From assembly GCA_044841755.1 (NCBI GenBank), contig JAXOFM010000001.1:620001-684000 (forward strand): a stretch of 64,000 nt of DNA, written 5' to 3'. The DNA is from CAZAPO01 sp044841755. GTDB taxonomy: Bacteria; Bacteroidota; Bacteroidia; Flavobacteriales; Flavobacteriaceae. The notes beneath the pieces were generated by a model. That model searched no databases and was not told where the DNA came from. It saw nothing but the letters and a program-made list of their open reading frames with translations. Of this stretch, positions 1 through 8,376 are shown in pieces. A program made the position numbers and the translations under genes. How positions within the stretch are numbered: position 1 is the first letter of the stretch; the number at the start of each line of letters is the position of its first letter.

Positions 1-667
1 TAATAATGTTTTGGATCAAATTACTAACTTCTTCAAAAGATGAGGAGGTGTTAATCTGTGATACAACACGTTCAAAGTCATTATTGTTACCATCAAATAA
101 ATGCTTAATGAATGCCAGCTTATCATTAAGTCCAAAGGTTAATGCCTTTGCTTTAAGTTTATCGTTAAGTGTTTTTTTAGTGTCCTCATTTGCCTTTGAG
201 TCTGATTCTTTTGCTGGCTCAAAAACTGGCATCTCCTTGAAGTCAGCGGTAAGAGTTTCAAACTCTACTACATTGGTCTTGGCCTGAGGGATTACAGACT
301 CAATTAGTGTATCAACCTTCTGAGCTTCTTGAGGCATTTGAGCAACAATATCCTTTATTTTTTCCATCACAGGCTCCATGATGCCATCATCTTCAACTTC
401 ATCTAGGTTGACATATATTTTATCTTCAACCTCTATGTTATCACTTACTTTATTATTAAACGCTTGGTCGAGCATACCAAAGAAAGAAGAATCATCGCCA
501 ATAGTTGGCATATGCTCCTCAAAATTCTCATAAGCGAACTTTAACACGGAGATTTTTTCATACAAGGCAGAAATTTCATCATGCATTCTCAATACGTCTT
601 CCTTACCCTTCAGCTTAAGAATTCTATGGGCAATACTGATTAATTCTGATTCTAGCTTCTTCTTCAT
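1..667 (-). CDS. Conserved hypothetical protein, 3' end outside window
   Basis: The minus-strand frame is open from an ATG at 667 down to the window edge, giving 222 codons without a stop, so the C-terminus is missing. The product begins MKKKLESELISIAHRILKLK, is acidic and helical, and has no signal peptide or membrane segment. A variable middle is followed near the edge by the pattern LNDKLAFIKHLFDGN..DFERVVSQINT. I recognise this pattern from uncharacterised proteins conserved across Flavobacteriaceae next to tdk and rsmI, but no function is known to me. It is divergent from tdk, with a 7-bp hairpin between them. Confidence 0.75.
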   Translation of the reverse strand, partial: MKKKLESELISIAHRILKLKGKEDVLRMHDEISALYEKISVLKFAYENFEEHMPTIGDDSSFFGMLDQAFNNKVSDNIEVEDKIYVNLDEVEDDGIMEPVMEKIKDIVAQMPQEAQKVDTLIESVIPQAKTNVVEFETLTADFKEMPVFEPAKESDSKANEDTKKTLNDKLKAKALTFGLNDKLAFIKHLFDGNNNDFERVVSQINTSSSFEEVSNLIQNII

Positions 668-729
668 AACTTTTACATTTATTGCACTAATGGTTTTTGT
701 TTTTTAATAAATTTACATCACCTTTATGC

Positions 730-750
730 AAACGAAATATTCCTTCGTTT
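730..750. promoter_or_regulatory. Short perfect hairpin in divergent spacer
   Basis: AAACGAA and TTCGTTT form a 7-bp perfect inverted repeat around a 7-base loop, between the divergent hypothetical gene and tdk and 18 bases before the tdk ATG. No T-run follows, so it is not a typical terminator. It could be an operator or a 5'-UTR hairpin of tdk. The assignment is inference from position. Confidence 0.35.
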
Positions 751-768
751 TAGTGTTAAAATTACAAA

Positions 769-1416
769 ATGTTTCTCGAAAATACAGTAAATCATAAAGA
801 ACAATTTGGGTGGATTGAAGTAATCTGTGGCTCCATGTTTTCGGGTAAAACTGAAGAATTGATTCGCAGATTAAAGCGTGCACAATTTGCAAGACAAAAA
901 GTAGAGATCTTTAAACCCTCTGTAGATATACGATATGACGATGAAATGGTTGTGTCTCATGATGCTAATGAAATAAGATCTACTCCTGTGCCAGCAGCAG
1001 CAAATATTCCAATTTTAGCTGATGGTTGTGATGTTATTGGTATTGATGAAGCACAGTTCTTTGATGATGAAATAATTCGAGTTTGTAACGATCTTGCCAA
1101 TAAAGGGATTCGTGTGATTGTTGCTGGGTTAGACATGGATTTTAAAGGAAATCCGTTTGGACCAATGCCATATTTAATGGCAACAGCTGAGTATGTTACC
1201 AAAGTACATGCAGTTTGCACCAGAACAGGGAATTTAGCTCAATATAGTTACAGAAAGGCTAAAAGTGACGATTTAGTTTTACTAGGAGAAGTTGACGAAT
1301 ATGAACCTCTTAGTAGAGCGGCTTACTACAAAGCGATGATGCGAGATAAGGTGAGGAGTATTAAAGTAAATGACCCTGAAGAGATCCCTCCTAACATAAA
1401 GAAAGCAAATGCCTAG
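769..1416 (+). CDS. tdk: Thymidine kinase
   Basis: Type II thymidine kinase, the cytosolic salvage enzyme that phosphorylates thymidine to dTMP with ATP. The P-loop GSMFSGKT lies at residues 21-28 and the Walker B/catalytic Glu motif DEAQFF at 93-98. The lasso region follows, with the C-terminal YEPLSRAAYY segment that contacts the nucleoside. The usual zinc-binding cysteine pairs are not visible: the first CxxC is reduced to CTRT. The length of 215 residues is normal for Bacteroidota. The 3' end overlaps alr by 8 bases, so the two are probably co-transcribed. Confidence 0.95.
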   Translation: MFLENTVNHKEQFGWIEVICGSMFSGKTEELIRRLKRAQFARQKVEIFKPSVDIRYDDEMVVSHDANEIRSTPVPAAANIPILADGCDVIGIDEAQFFDDEIIRVCNDLANKGIRVIVAGLDMDFKGNPFGPMPYLMATAEYVTKVHAVCTRTGNLAQYSYRKAKSDDLVLLGEVDEYEPLSRAAYYKAMMRDKVRSIKVNDPEEIPPNIKKANA

Positions 1417-2515
1417 AGCTCAGGAAACAGTATTGGAAATCAACCTAAAGGCACTAACACATAACTTTCAATATTTAAAGTCAAGGCTTGCTGATAATCA
1501 AAAATTTTTGGCAGTAGTTAAAGCTTTTGCATATGGCAGTGATGCTCAAATAATAGCTAAGCACCTTGAAGATATTGGGGTGGATTATTTTGCTGTGGCT
1601 TATGCACACGAAGGTGTTGCTTTAAGGGATAGTGGTATTACTAAACCTATTTTAGTGTTACATCCTCAACCTGTTAATTTTGAAACAATAATTGACCGTT
1701 GTTTAGAACCCAATCTATATAGTTTTAGAACCCTAAAAGAGTTTATTAAAATTGCTTCTACCAAAAAACAAGAAGATTATCCTGTCCATATTAAATTTAA
1801 TACTGGTCTTAACAGGCTTGGTTTTGGGAGTGATCAAATTTTAGCAATAGGTAATGAACTTAGTTCAGCCAAAGTTGTTAAAGTAAAGTCTGTTTTTTCA
1901 CATCTTGCTGCAAGTGAAGACTTAGATGAAAAAGCTTTTAGCAAAGGGCAAATCAATGAATTTATTGATATAAGTAGTGCTTTTAAAGAAACCTTAGGAT
2001 ACAAGCCTTTATTACATATGTGTAACACTTCTGGGATCTTAAACTACCCTGAAGCTCATTTTGACATGGTAAGAAGTGGAATTGGTTTGTATGGTTTTGG
2101 TAATTCGGAAAAGGAGAGTAAAAATCTGAAACCTATTGCATCTTTAAAATCTGTTGTTTCTCAAATACACACTATCGAAGCAGGAGAAACAGTTGGTTAT
2201 AACAGAGCATTTTTAAGTGATGCTCGAATTAAAACAGCAACAATACCAATTGGTCATGCCGATGGCTTGGGGAGACAATACGGAAATGGAAACGGGTTTG
2301 TTTTTATTAATAACAAAAAAGCATTCATAATTGGTAATGTTTGTATGGATATGGTTATGGTCAATGTCACCAATATTGATTGTAAAGAAGGTGATGAAGT
2401 AATCATCTATGACCATGAGTGTCGAGCTGATGAGTTAGCCGCTTCAGTTGACACAATATCGTATGAATTAATCACAGCTATCTCTCAAAGAATCAAAAGA
2501 AGCATAATTAAATAA
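1409..2515 (+). CDS. alr: Alanine racemase
   Basis: PLP enzyme interconverting L- and D-alanine for peptidoglycan. The cofactor lysine is Lys38 in AVVKAFAYG, where most homologues have Asn rather than Phe two residues later. Further family motifs are the HIKFNTGLNRLGF barrel segment, RSGIGLYGF, the GYNRAF segment carrying the second catalytic Tyr, and GNVCMDMVMV in the C-terminal beta domain. At 368 residues it is full length. The start overlaps the end of tdk, which suggests translational coupling of an unrelated salvage gene and a wall gene. This order is common in the family. Confidence 0.95.
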   Translation: MPRAQETVLEINLKALTHNFQYLKSRLADNQKFLAVVKAFAYGSDAQIIAKHLEDIGVDYFAVAYAHEGVALRDSGITKPILVLHPQPVNFETIIDRCLEPNLYSFRTLKEFIKIASTKKQEDYPVHIKFNTGLNRLGFGSDQILAIGNELSSAKVVKVKSVFSHLAASEDLDEKAFSKGQINEFIDISSAFKETLGYKPLLHMCNTSGILNYPEAHFDMVRSGIGLYGFGNSEKESKNLKPIASLKSVVSQIHTIEAGETVGYNRAFLSDARIKTATIPIGHADGLGRQYGNGNGFVFINNKKAFIIGNVCMDMVMVNVTNIDCKEGDEVIIYDHECRADELAASVDTISYELITAISQRIKRSIIK

Positions 2516-2571
2516 TCTGTATTTGATTTTTTTGGTTATTTTTAGACTACCATTAACTAATATTTAAAATT

Positions 2572-2976
2572 ATGCTTAAAGAATTCAAGGATTTTGCAAT
2601 GAAGGGCAATCTAGTTGATATTGCTGTTGCCTTTGTAATGGGTGCTGCTTTTAATAAGGTAGTATCGTCTTTTACTGGTGGTATTGTTTCACCATTAATT
2701 GGATTAGTATTTAAATCAGATTTTAAAGATCAAAAATGGATTCTCCAGGAGGGAGTTGCTGATGAAGCTGGAAATATGACAGGAGAAGTGGCATTGATGT
2801 GGGGAGAATTTGTTACCAATTTAATCGATTTTATTATTGTTGCATTCGTAATGTTCTTGATTATCAAAGTCATTAACAGAATGAAAAAGAAAGAAGAGGA
2901 AGCCGCTCCAGCAGCACCTCCTGGACCGTCTGACAATGATCTTCTTACTGAGATTAGAGATCTGTTAAAAAAATAA
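2572..2976 (+). CDS. mscL: Large-conductance mechanosensitive channel MscL
   Basis: Inner-membrane pentameric channel that opens under hypo-osmotic stress. The N-terminal amphipathic helix and TM1 (EFKDFAMKGNLVDIAVAFVMG) are the diagnostic signature. A periplasmic loop follows, then TM2 near residues 83-105 and a charged KKKEEE/proline cytoplasmic tail ending in the helical bundle LLTEIRDLLKK. At 134 residues it is the usual size. It lies 56 bases after alr and is followed by a clear intrinsic terminator. Confidence 0.95.
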   Translation: MLKEFKDFAMKGNLVDIAVAFVMGAAFNKVVSSFTGGIVSPLIGLVFKSDFKDQKWILQEGVADEAGNMTGEVALMWGEFVTNLIDFIIVAFVMFLIIKVINRMKKKEEEAAPAAPPGPSDNDLLTEIRDLLKK

Positions 2977-2995
2977 CATTATAAAATTTCTTGTT

Positions 2996-3030
2996 AAAAA
3001 GGCTTGTTTTATAAAGAACGAGCCTTTTTT
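2996..3030 (+). terminator. Intrinsic terminator after mscL
   Basis: AAAAAGGCTTG pairs with CGAGCCTTTTTT with one G-T wobble around a 12-base loop and ends in a T-run. It closes the tdk-alr-mscL run. Confidence 0.85.
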
Positions 3031-3045
3031 ATTGAATAATATTAA

Positions 3046-3074
3046 TTGCCCATTTTAATTAATGCTTACTTTTG
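3046..3074 (+). promoter_or_regulatory. Putative Bacteroidota-type promoter of asd
   Basis: TTG at 3046-3048 and TACTTTTG at 3067-3074 are separated by 18 bases. This matches the known -33 TTG / -7 TAnnTTTG pattern of Bacteroidota primary sigma factors. It leaves a short leader before the asd ATG at 3095 and lies just after the mscL terminator, as expected for an independent asd transcript. Confidence 0.6.
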
Positions 3075-3094
3075 CTTTTCAAAAATTGTAAAAA

Positions 3095-4084
3095 ATGAAA
3101 GTAGCAGTTGTCGGAGCTACCGGAATGGTAGGTAATGTAATGTTAAATGTTTTAGCAGAAAGAAATTTTCCCATTTCAGAACTAATTCCTGTAGCTTCAG
3201 AAAGAAGTGTTGGAAAAGAAGTTGAATACAAAGGAACTTCCTATAAAATTGTTGGTTTAGAAACCGCTGTTTCTATGAAACCAGATGTGGCATTATTCTC
3301 AGCTGGTGGTGGTACTTCTTTAGAGTGGGCACCAAAATTTGCTGAAGTAGGGACTACAGTAATTGATAATTCTTCTGCTTGGAGAATGGATCCTGACAAA
3401 AAATTAGTGGTTCCAGAAATAAATGCCTCTCAGCTTACAACAGATGATAAGATAATTGCCAACCCAAACTGCTCAACCATACAAATGGTAATGGCTTTGG
3501 CTCCTTTACATGACAAATATAATATTAAGCGTATCGTGGTTTCTACATATCAGTCTGTGTCTGGTACTGGAGTAAAAGCGGTAAGACAGTTAGAAAATGA
3601 AATTGCTGGTGTTGAAGGTGAAATGGCTTACCCTTACCCAATTGGTCGTAATGCTTTACCTCATTGTGATGTTTTTGAAGAAAATGGGTACACCAAGGAA
3701 GAAATGAAATTGGTTAGAGAAACTCAAAAAATCCTTGACGATAGAACAATTGCTGTTACTGCCACTGCTGTTAGAATTCCAACCGCTGGAGGACATAGTG
3801 AATCTGTTAACGTCCAATTTGAAAATGATTTCGCCCTCAATGAAGTTAGATCTATTTTAAGTAATACCAACGGAGTTGTTGTTCAAGATAATCCATCAAA
3901 TAATGAGTATCCTATGCCAATTTATGCTCATGAAAAAGATGATGTATTTGTGGGGAGATTAAGAAGAGACGAGTCGCAGCCTAACACCTTAAACATGTGG
4001 ATTGTAAGTGATAATTTACGTAAAGGAGCGGCTACAAATACTGTTCAAATTGCTGAGTATTTAGTTGATAATTCTCTTTTGTAA
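3095..4084 (+). CDS. asd: Aspartate-semialdehyde dehydrogenase
   Basis: NADPH-dependent reduction of aspartyl phosphate to aspartate semialdehyde, the branch point to lysine/diaminopimelate, threonine and methionine. It has a Rossmann motif GATGMVG at residues 7-13 and the catalytic nucleophile Cys126 in NPNCSTIQM. The QSVSGTG loop and the acid/base His in RIPTAGGHSE are also present. At 329 residues it matches the short Gram-positive-like/Bacteroidota Asd class. It has its own promoter and is followed by a highly structured spacer. Confidence 0.96.
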   Translation: MKVAVVGATGMVGNVMLNVLAERNFPISELIPVASERSVGKEVEYKGTSYKIVGLETAVSMKPDVALFSAGGGTSLEWAPKFAEVGTTVIDNSSAWRMDPDKKLVVPEINASQLTTDDKIIANPNCSTIQMVMALAPLHDKYNIKRIVVSTYQSVSGTGVKAVRQLENEIAGVEGEMAYPYPIGRNALPHCDVFEENGYTKEEMKLVRETQKILDDRTIAVTATAVRIPTAGGHSESVNVQFENDFALNEVRSILSNTNGVVVQDNPSNNEYPMPIYAHEKDDVFVGRLRRDESQPNTLNMWIVSDNLRKGAATNTVQIAEYLVDNSLL

Positions 4085-4133
4085 GAAAATATGTAATTCA
4101 TAGCTAAAATCTAGCTTTTTAACGAATCATAAG

Positions 4134-4205
4134 GAAAATTTGGTATTATAACTAATTAATTACTTGAGGCTGCGCCTTTTAGGTAAATTAGCTTACCAAA
4201 TTTTC
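4134..4205. repeat. Nested 72-base hairpin upstream of cytochrome gene
   Basis: Three nested stems share one axis. GAAAATTTGGTA (4134-4145) pairs perfectly with TACCAAATTTTC (4194-4205). Inside, CTAATTAATTAC pairs with GTAAATTAG with a bulge. At the tip AGGC-TGC-GCCT forms a 4-bp stem. The structure ends 5 bases before the next ATG, so it could be a 5'-UTR structure, an asd terminator or a REP-like palindromic repeat. The pairing is seen directly and the role is unknown. Confidence 0.6.
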
Positions 4206-4210
4206 TATAA

Positions 4211-5287
4211 ATGATTAAAAACTACACATGCTTTCTAGGGCTAATTATGCTCGTTTTCTCCTGTACATCATGTTCAGAAGATGACAGCTATGTGTCTATT
4301 CAACCTACTCAAGTTTCACTAGATCTAAATAGTATTCCGTACGAAAATCTGTCTGATTACAACTTCTTCGAGGGAAATATGGCAGACTTAAAACCTGTAC
4401 ACGGAGTACTTCCTTATAAAATTATTAGCGGCCTTTTTATTGATTATGCTAAAGCACAAACGTTCGTGTGGATGCCTAAAGGATCTCAGGCTAAATATGT
4501 TGATGATCATTCTTTATTTGACTTTCCACAAGGGACGGTTTTAATTACGACACATTATTTTGAAAATGTTCTCCCAAAAAAGAATACTCAAATGATAGAA
4601 ACTCGCCTTTTAATAAAAAAAGAAGAGGGTTGGGTATTGGCAAATTACAAATGGAATGATGAACAAACCGAGGCAGAATTCACAACAGATGGGCACTTCA
4701 TAAACTTGTCTTTTGAAGATATGCAAGAAACAAAAACCGTTAATTATAAGATTCCATCATATAGTGAATGTTTCACTTGTCATAACAAGTATGATGAAAT
4801 TCTTCCTATAGGGCCTAAACCACAAAACATAAACAGTTCTTTAGCTTTTAAAGATGGGGTTAAAAACCAATTACAAAAATGGGTTGAATTTGGATATTTA
4901 GAAAAATCATACCCTAAAAACATAAATACTGTTGTTAACTGGGAAGACGATACCCAAGATTTAAGCCTTAGAGTTAGGTCTTATTTAGATATTAATTGTG
5001 CGCATTGCCATTCTGAAAAAGGATATTGTGAATATGCACCTATAAGATTTGAATTCAACAAAACGGAGGAGTTTGCAAATATGGGAGTGGATGTTGCACA
5101 TACTTTTAGAATAGACAAATCCTTAAGTCATATTGTTTCTCCTGGAAATCCAGATGCTTCTGCTTTATTATTTAGAATAAGCTCAACATTAGACGAATAT
5201 AAAATGCCAATTATGGGTCGATCACTTCAACATAAAGAGGGAGTCGATCTTTTACAAAATTGGATTAAATCATTAGAAAATAAATAG
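4211..5287 (+). CDS. Diheme c-type cytochrome lipoprotein
   Basis: The N-terminus is a lipoprotein signal (hydrophobic stretch then LVFSC, Cys18), so it is an exported, lipid-anchored protein. Two CxxCH heme-attachment motifs are visible: CFTCH at residues 187-191 and CAHCH at 263-267. The C-terminal part SPGNPDASALLFRISS..KMPIMG resembles cytochrome-type domains in which a Met could be an axial ligand. It resembles the uncharacterised SO2930/HNE_0200-like diheme cytochrome family. The next gene begins 25 bases later, so the pair is probably one operon. The electron partner is unknown. Confidence 0.8.
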   Translation: MIKNYTCFLGLIMLVFSCTSCSEDDSYVSIQPTQVSLDLNSIPYENLSDYNFFEGNMADLKPVHGVLPYKIISGLFIDYAKAQTFVWMPKGSQAKYVDDHSLFDFPQGTVLITTHYFENVLPKKNTQMIETRLLIKKEEGWVLANYKWNDEQTEAEFTTDGHFINLSFEDMQETKTVNYKIPSYSECFTCHNKYDEILPIGPKPQNINSSLAFKDGVKNQLQKWVEFGYLEKSYPKNINTVVNWEDDTQDLSLRVRSYLDINCAHCHSEKGYCEYAPIRFEFNKTEEFANMGVDVAHTFRIDKSLSHIVSPGNPDASALLFRISSTLDEYKMPIMGRSLQHKEGVDLLQNWIKSLENK

Positions 5288-5312
5288 CTATTAATTATAC
5301 AGTCAAATCGTT

Positions 5313-7370
5313 ATGAAACAAAATTTACTCTTAATAATTCTCGCCTTCTTTGTAATAGGTGTTGAAGCCCAGACAAGTTCCAATTCGTGTTCTTCTGCAA
5401 ATGCAGCAACTCACATTACTGGTCCCGGAACTTTTAACGTACCTTCTTTTAATGGAGATTACCCAACTCCATCATGTGCAGGAAGTAGTGTGGCATCTAA
5501 TGGCGAATGGTTTGCTTATACTCCTTCGTCCGATTATAAGGTTATTGTTTCCTCAGATATAAGTGGAAACAATGGTATAGATACCAGGTTACATATTTAT
5601 GAAGGGACATGTGGCTCACTAACATGTGTAGCAGGTAGTGATGATGACGGAACTAGTATTTATAGTAGGTTGTCAGTTGCTCAGTTTAACGCATCAGCAG
5701 GCACCACCTATTATATTGCTTGGGATGACAAGTACGATCCTAGTGGTTTTAACTTTGAAATAACTGAGCAAGAAACTCAGCCTGTAAGTTTTTCTGCTCA
5801 AAGTTTTTCTGCAGATGGTGTTTTTAGAGCTGTAGTTGATATGAATAATGATAATCTTGATGATATAGTATCAATTGTTGCAAGAAATGATAATGGTATT
5901 AATGTTTACGATATTAATATTCAAGAGCAAACAGGAAGTGGAAACTTCATAAACAATGATTACATTGTTGGCGCAACTTATAGTGCTTCATGGAGTTTGG
6001 CTGCTGGAGATTTTAACAGTGATGGATACAATGATTTAGTATGGGGTAATGGTTCAGGAGTTAATATTATCAAGGCTGTTAATAATGGTTCGTCTTATGC
6101 TGTTGAAAAAGAAACATCTGGAGTATTTACGCAAAGAACAAATTTTATTGATATTAATGAAGATGGTCATCTTGACGTTTTTGTTTGTCATGATGTTGAA
6201 CCAAACGTTTACTACTTAAACGACGGAAATAATCAATTAGATTATTTTCAAGGTGCAGATGTTAATGGAGTTCCTGAAGGGCTAGGTGTTTATCCTTCCG
6301 GAGGTAATTATGGTTCTGTTTGGATTGATTACGACAATGATAGAGATATGGATATGTTTATGGCTAAATGTGGTGGTGGAGATGAAAGAAGAACTAACCA
6401 ATTGTTTAGGAATAATGGAAATGGTTCTTTTACAGAAGTTGGATCAGATGCAGGTTTAGCTGATGTAATTCAAACTTGGTCTGGCGCATGGGCAGACTAT
6501 GATAATGATGGTGATATGGATGTTTTTATAGGTGGTTATAATGGGACTTCACACAAAATGATGCGCAACAATGGCGATGGTACTTTTACAGATATTACAG
6601 CTTTAACCGGTTTAGGCCTTTTTACCTATACAGGAATAGACAATGCCCCAGCAGATTTTAATAATGATGGTTTTGTCGATATTTTTTCTAATGGTAGTAT
6701 CCTTTTAAATAATGGAGATACAACTAATATGTCCTTTACTTCATATCCTGATATAACACATCGTCATGGAGCAATTGGAGATCTTGATAACGATGGTTTT
6801 CTTGACATAGGCACTCATGAAATACTTTACTATAATGATGAAACCAATGGTAATTACCTCAAAATTAATTTAACTCAAAATGGAGAAAAAGGTATTGGAG
6901 CAAGGGTTGAAATTACTACTGATTCAGGAACTCAAATTAGAGATGTGAGAAGTGGTGAAGGTTTTAGATATATGAGTAGTTTAACAACACATTTTGGCTT
7001 GGGAGATGATACTAATATTACCACTATGAAAATCTATTGGCCTTCAAAAACTGTTGATGTTTTTAATAATATCTCAGCAAATCAAACTATCAATGTAACT
7101 GAAGGAGAAACTTTAGGAGATCAAAATCAGGAGTTTATAGATGATTTAGTGCTGTATCCTATGCCAGCTAAAAAAGAACTTTATATTCGTACAAAGTATG
7201 ATCTTAGTGATGCAATTTATACAGTGTTTGACATCTCAGGAAAAAGCGTTTTAAATAGTAAGATGTCTTCAAACAAAGCAATTAATGTTTCTTCATTAAG
7301 CACAGGAACATATTTCTTAAGAATAATGAACGATAATGCTTCTAGAATTGAAAAATTCATTAAGGAGTAA
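5313..7370 (+). CDS. Secreted FG-GAP/VCBS repeat protein with ASPIC/UnbV and T9SS sorting domain
   Basis: The signal peptide (MKQNLLLIILAFFVIGVEAQ) is followed by a PPC-like beta-sandwich near residues 25-150. Repeated Ca-binding D-x-N/D-x-D-G blades follow (DFNSDGYNDL, DINEDGHLDV, DYDNDRDMDM, DYDNDGDMDV, DFNNDGFVDI). An ASPIC/UnbV domain (GIGARVEI..DVRSGEGFRYMSS..HFGLGD) gives the CRTAC1-type architecture. The last ~75 residues, from LVLYPMPAKKELYI to IEKFIKE, form a type IX secretion type A sorting domain. It is predicted to sit on the cell surface. Ligand or substrate is unknown. Confidence 0.85.
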   Translation: MKQNLLLIILAFFVIGVEAQTSSNSCSSANAATHITGPGTFNVPSFNGDYPTPSCAGSSVASNGEWFAYTPSSDYKVIVSSDISGNNGIDTRLHIYEGTCGSLTCVAGSDDDGTSIYSRLSVAQFNASAGTTYYIAWDDKYDPSGFNFEITEQETQPVSFSAQSFSADGVFRAVVDMNNDNLDDIVSIVARNDNGINVYDINIQEQTGSGNFINNDYIVGATYSASWSLAAGDFNSDGYNDLVWGNGSGVNIIKAVNNGSSYAVEKETSGVFTQRTNFIDINEDGHLDVFVCHDVEPNVYYLNDGNNQLDYFQGADVNGVPEGLGVYPSGGNYGSVWIDYDNDRDMDMFMAKCGGGDERRTNQLFRNNGNGSFTEVGSDAGLADVIQTWSGAWADYDNDGDMDVFIGGYNGTSHKMMRNNGDGTFTDITALTGLGLFTYTGIDNAPADFNNDGFVDIFSNGSILLNNGDTTNMSFTSYPDITHRHGAIGDLDNDGFLDIGTHEILYYNDETNGNYLKINLTQNGEKGIGARVEITTDSGTQIRDVRSGEGFRYMSSLTTHFGLGDDTNITTMKIYWPSKTVDVFNNISANQTINVTEGETLGDQNQEFIDDLVLYPMPAKKELYIRTKYDLSDAIYTVFDISGKSVLNSKMSSNKAINVSSLSTGTYFLRIMNDNASRIEKFIKE

Positions 7371-7396
7371 ATTCAACAAATAGATTATTTTAATTT

Positions 7397-7428
7397 AAGC
7401 CGTTTAAACCTATTTAGACGGCTTTTTT
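7397..7428 (+). terminator. Intrinsic terminator after CRTAC1-like gene
   Basis: AAGCCGTTTAAA and TTTAGACGGCTT form a long stem with a 4-base loop, followed by six Ts. It ends the cytochrome/CRTAC1 unit 27 bases after the stop codon. Confidence 0.85.
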
Positions 7429-7458
7429 AATATTACTTTTATCGTTTGAAAAATAAAT

Positions 7459-8376
7459 ATGCTTAAAGTAGACAATATCTCCTTTGGTTATGATGAAAAC
7501 ACCGTTCTTAAGAATATTAGCTTTACGGCTAAAGAAGGAGAGCATGTTGCTATAATAGGTGAAAGTGGCTCTGGAAAAAGCACCTTGCTTAAATTACTAC
7601 AAGGTGAATACGACTTAAGCAACGGAGAGATTCATTGGAATGATAAAAAAATATTGGGACCAAGCTTTAATTTGGTTGTTGGTTATTCATTTATAAAGTA
7701 TGTAGCTCAAGAGTTTGAACTAATGCCTTACACAACTGTAGCTGAAAACATTGGCTCCTACTTGTCTAATTTTTTCCTCGAAGAAAAACAAAAAAGAATA
7801 GATGAGCTTTTAGATGTAGTTGAATTAACCGAATTCTCTAATACTAAAGTTCAATTTTTAAGTGGAGGTCAAAAACAGCGAGTAGCACTAGCAAAAGCCA
7901 TTGCCCTAAAACCAGAATTAATCCTATTGGATGAGCCTTTTAGCCATATTGACAACTTTAAAAAACAATCACTTCGTAGAAGCTTGTTTAAATATCTAAA
8001 AAAGCAAAAAATCACATGTGTAATCGCTACTCATGATAAAAATGATGTGCTTCCATTTTCTGATAAAGTAATTGTCCTTAATAAACAAGAAATTTTAGCC
8101 ATCGATTCGCCTAAAAATCTTTATCAAAATCCTAAATCTCCATTAATTGCTTCTTTTTTTGGAGAATTTAATTATTTAACTGACTATGGATTGGTTTACG
8201 CTCACCAAATTTCGGTTGTAAAGAACTCTAACTTAAAGGCAGAAGTGGTGCAATCATTTTTTCAAGGAAATTGCTATCTCATCGAAGCCATTCTTAATGA
8301 ACAATTTGTTTTTTTTGAGTCTAGCAGCTCTTTCAAAAAAGGAGAAACTGTTTTTCTATCAATAAATAAACTCTAG
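7459..8376 (+). CDS. ABC transporter ATP-binding protein
   Basis: Complete nucleotide-binding subunit: Walker A GESGSGKST at residues 34-42, a Q-loop around AQEFELMPY, signature LSGGQKQRVALAKA, Walker B LILLDEPF and the switch His in IATHDK. The last ~70 residues after the core look like a small TOBE-like beta domain, as in importers of the sulfate/polyamine/iron type. No permease or binding protein is encoded nearby, so the substrate cannot be stated. The stop overlaps the stop of the facing gene by four bases (CTAG). Confidence 0.85.
   Translation: MLKVDNISFGYDENTVLKNISFTAKEGEHVAIIGESGSGKSTLLKLLQGEYDLSNGEIHWNDKKILGPSFNLVVGYSFIKYVAQEFELMPYTTVAENIGSYLSNFFLEEKQKRIDELLDVVELTEFSNTKVQFLSGGQKQRVALAKAIALKPELILLDEPFSHIDNFKKQSLRRSLFKYLKKQKITCVIATHDKNDVLPFSDKVIVLNKQEILAIDSPKNLYQNPKSPLIASFFGEFNYLTDYGLVYAHQISVVKNSNLKAEVVQSFFQGNCYLIEAILNEQFVFFESSSSFKKGETVFLSINKL

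Noticed and set aside
6..287. Plus-strand 93-residue frame at the left edge
   Set aside because: It lies antisense inside the better-supported minus-strand hypothetical protein and has a low-complexity Ser/Leu composition.
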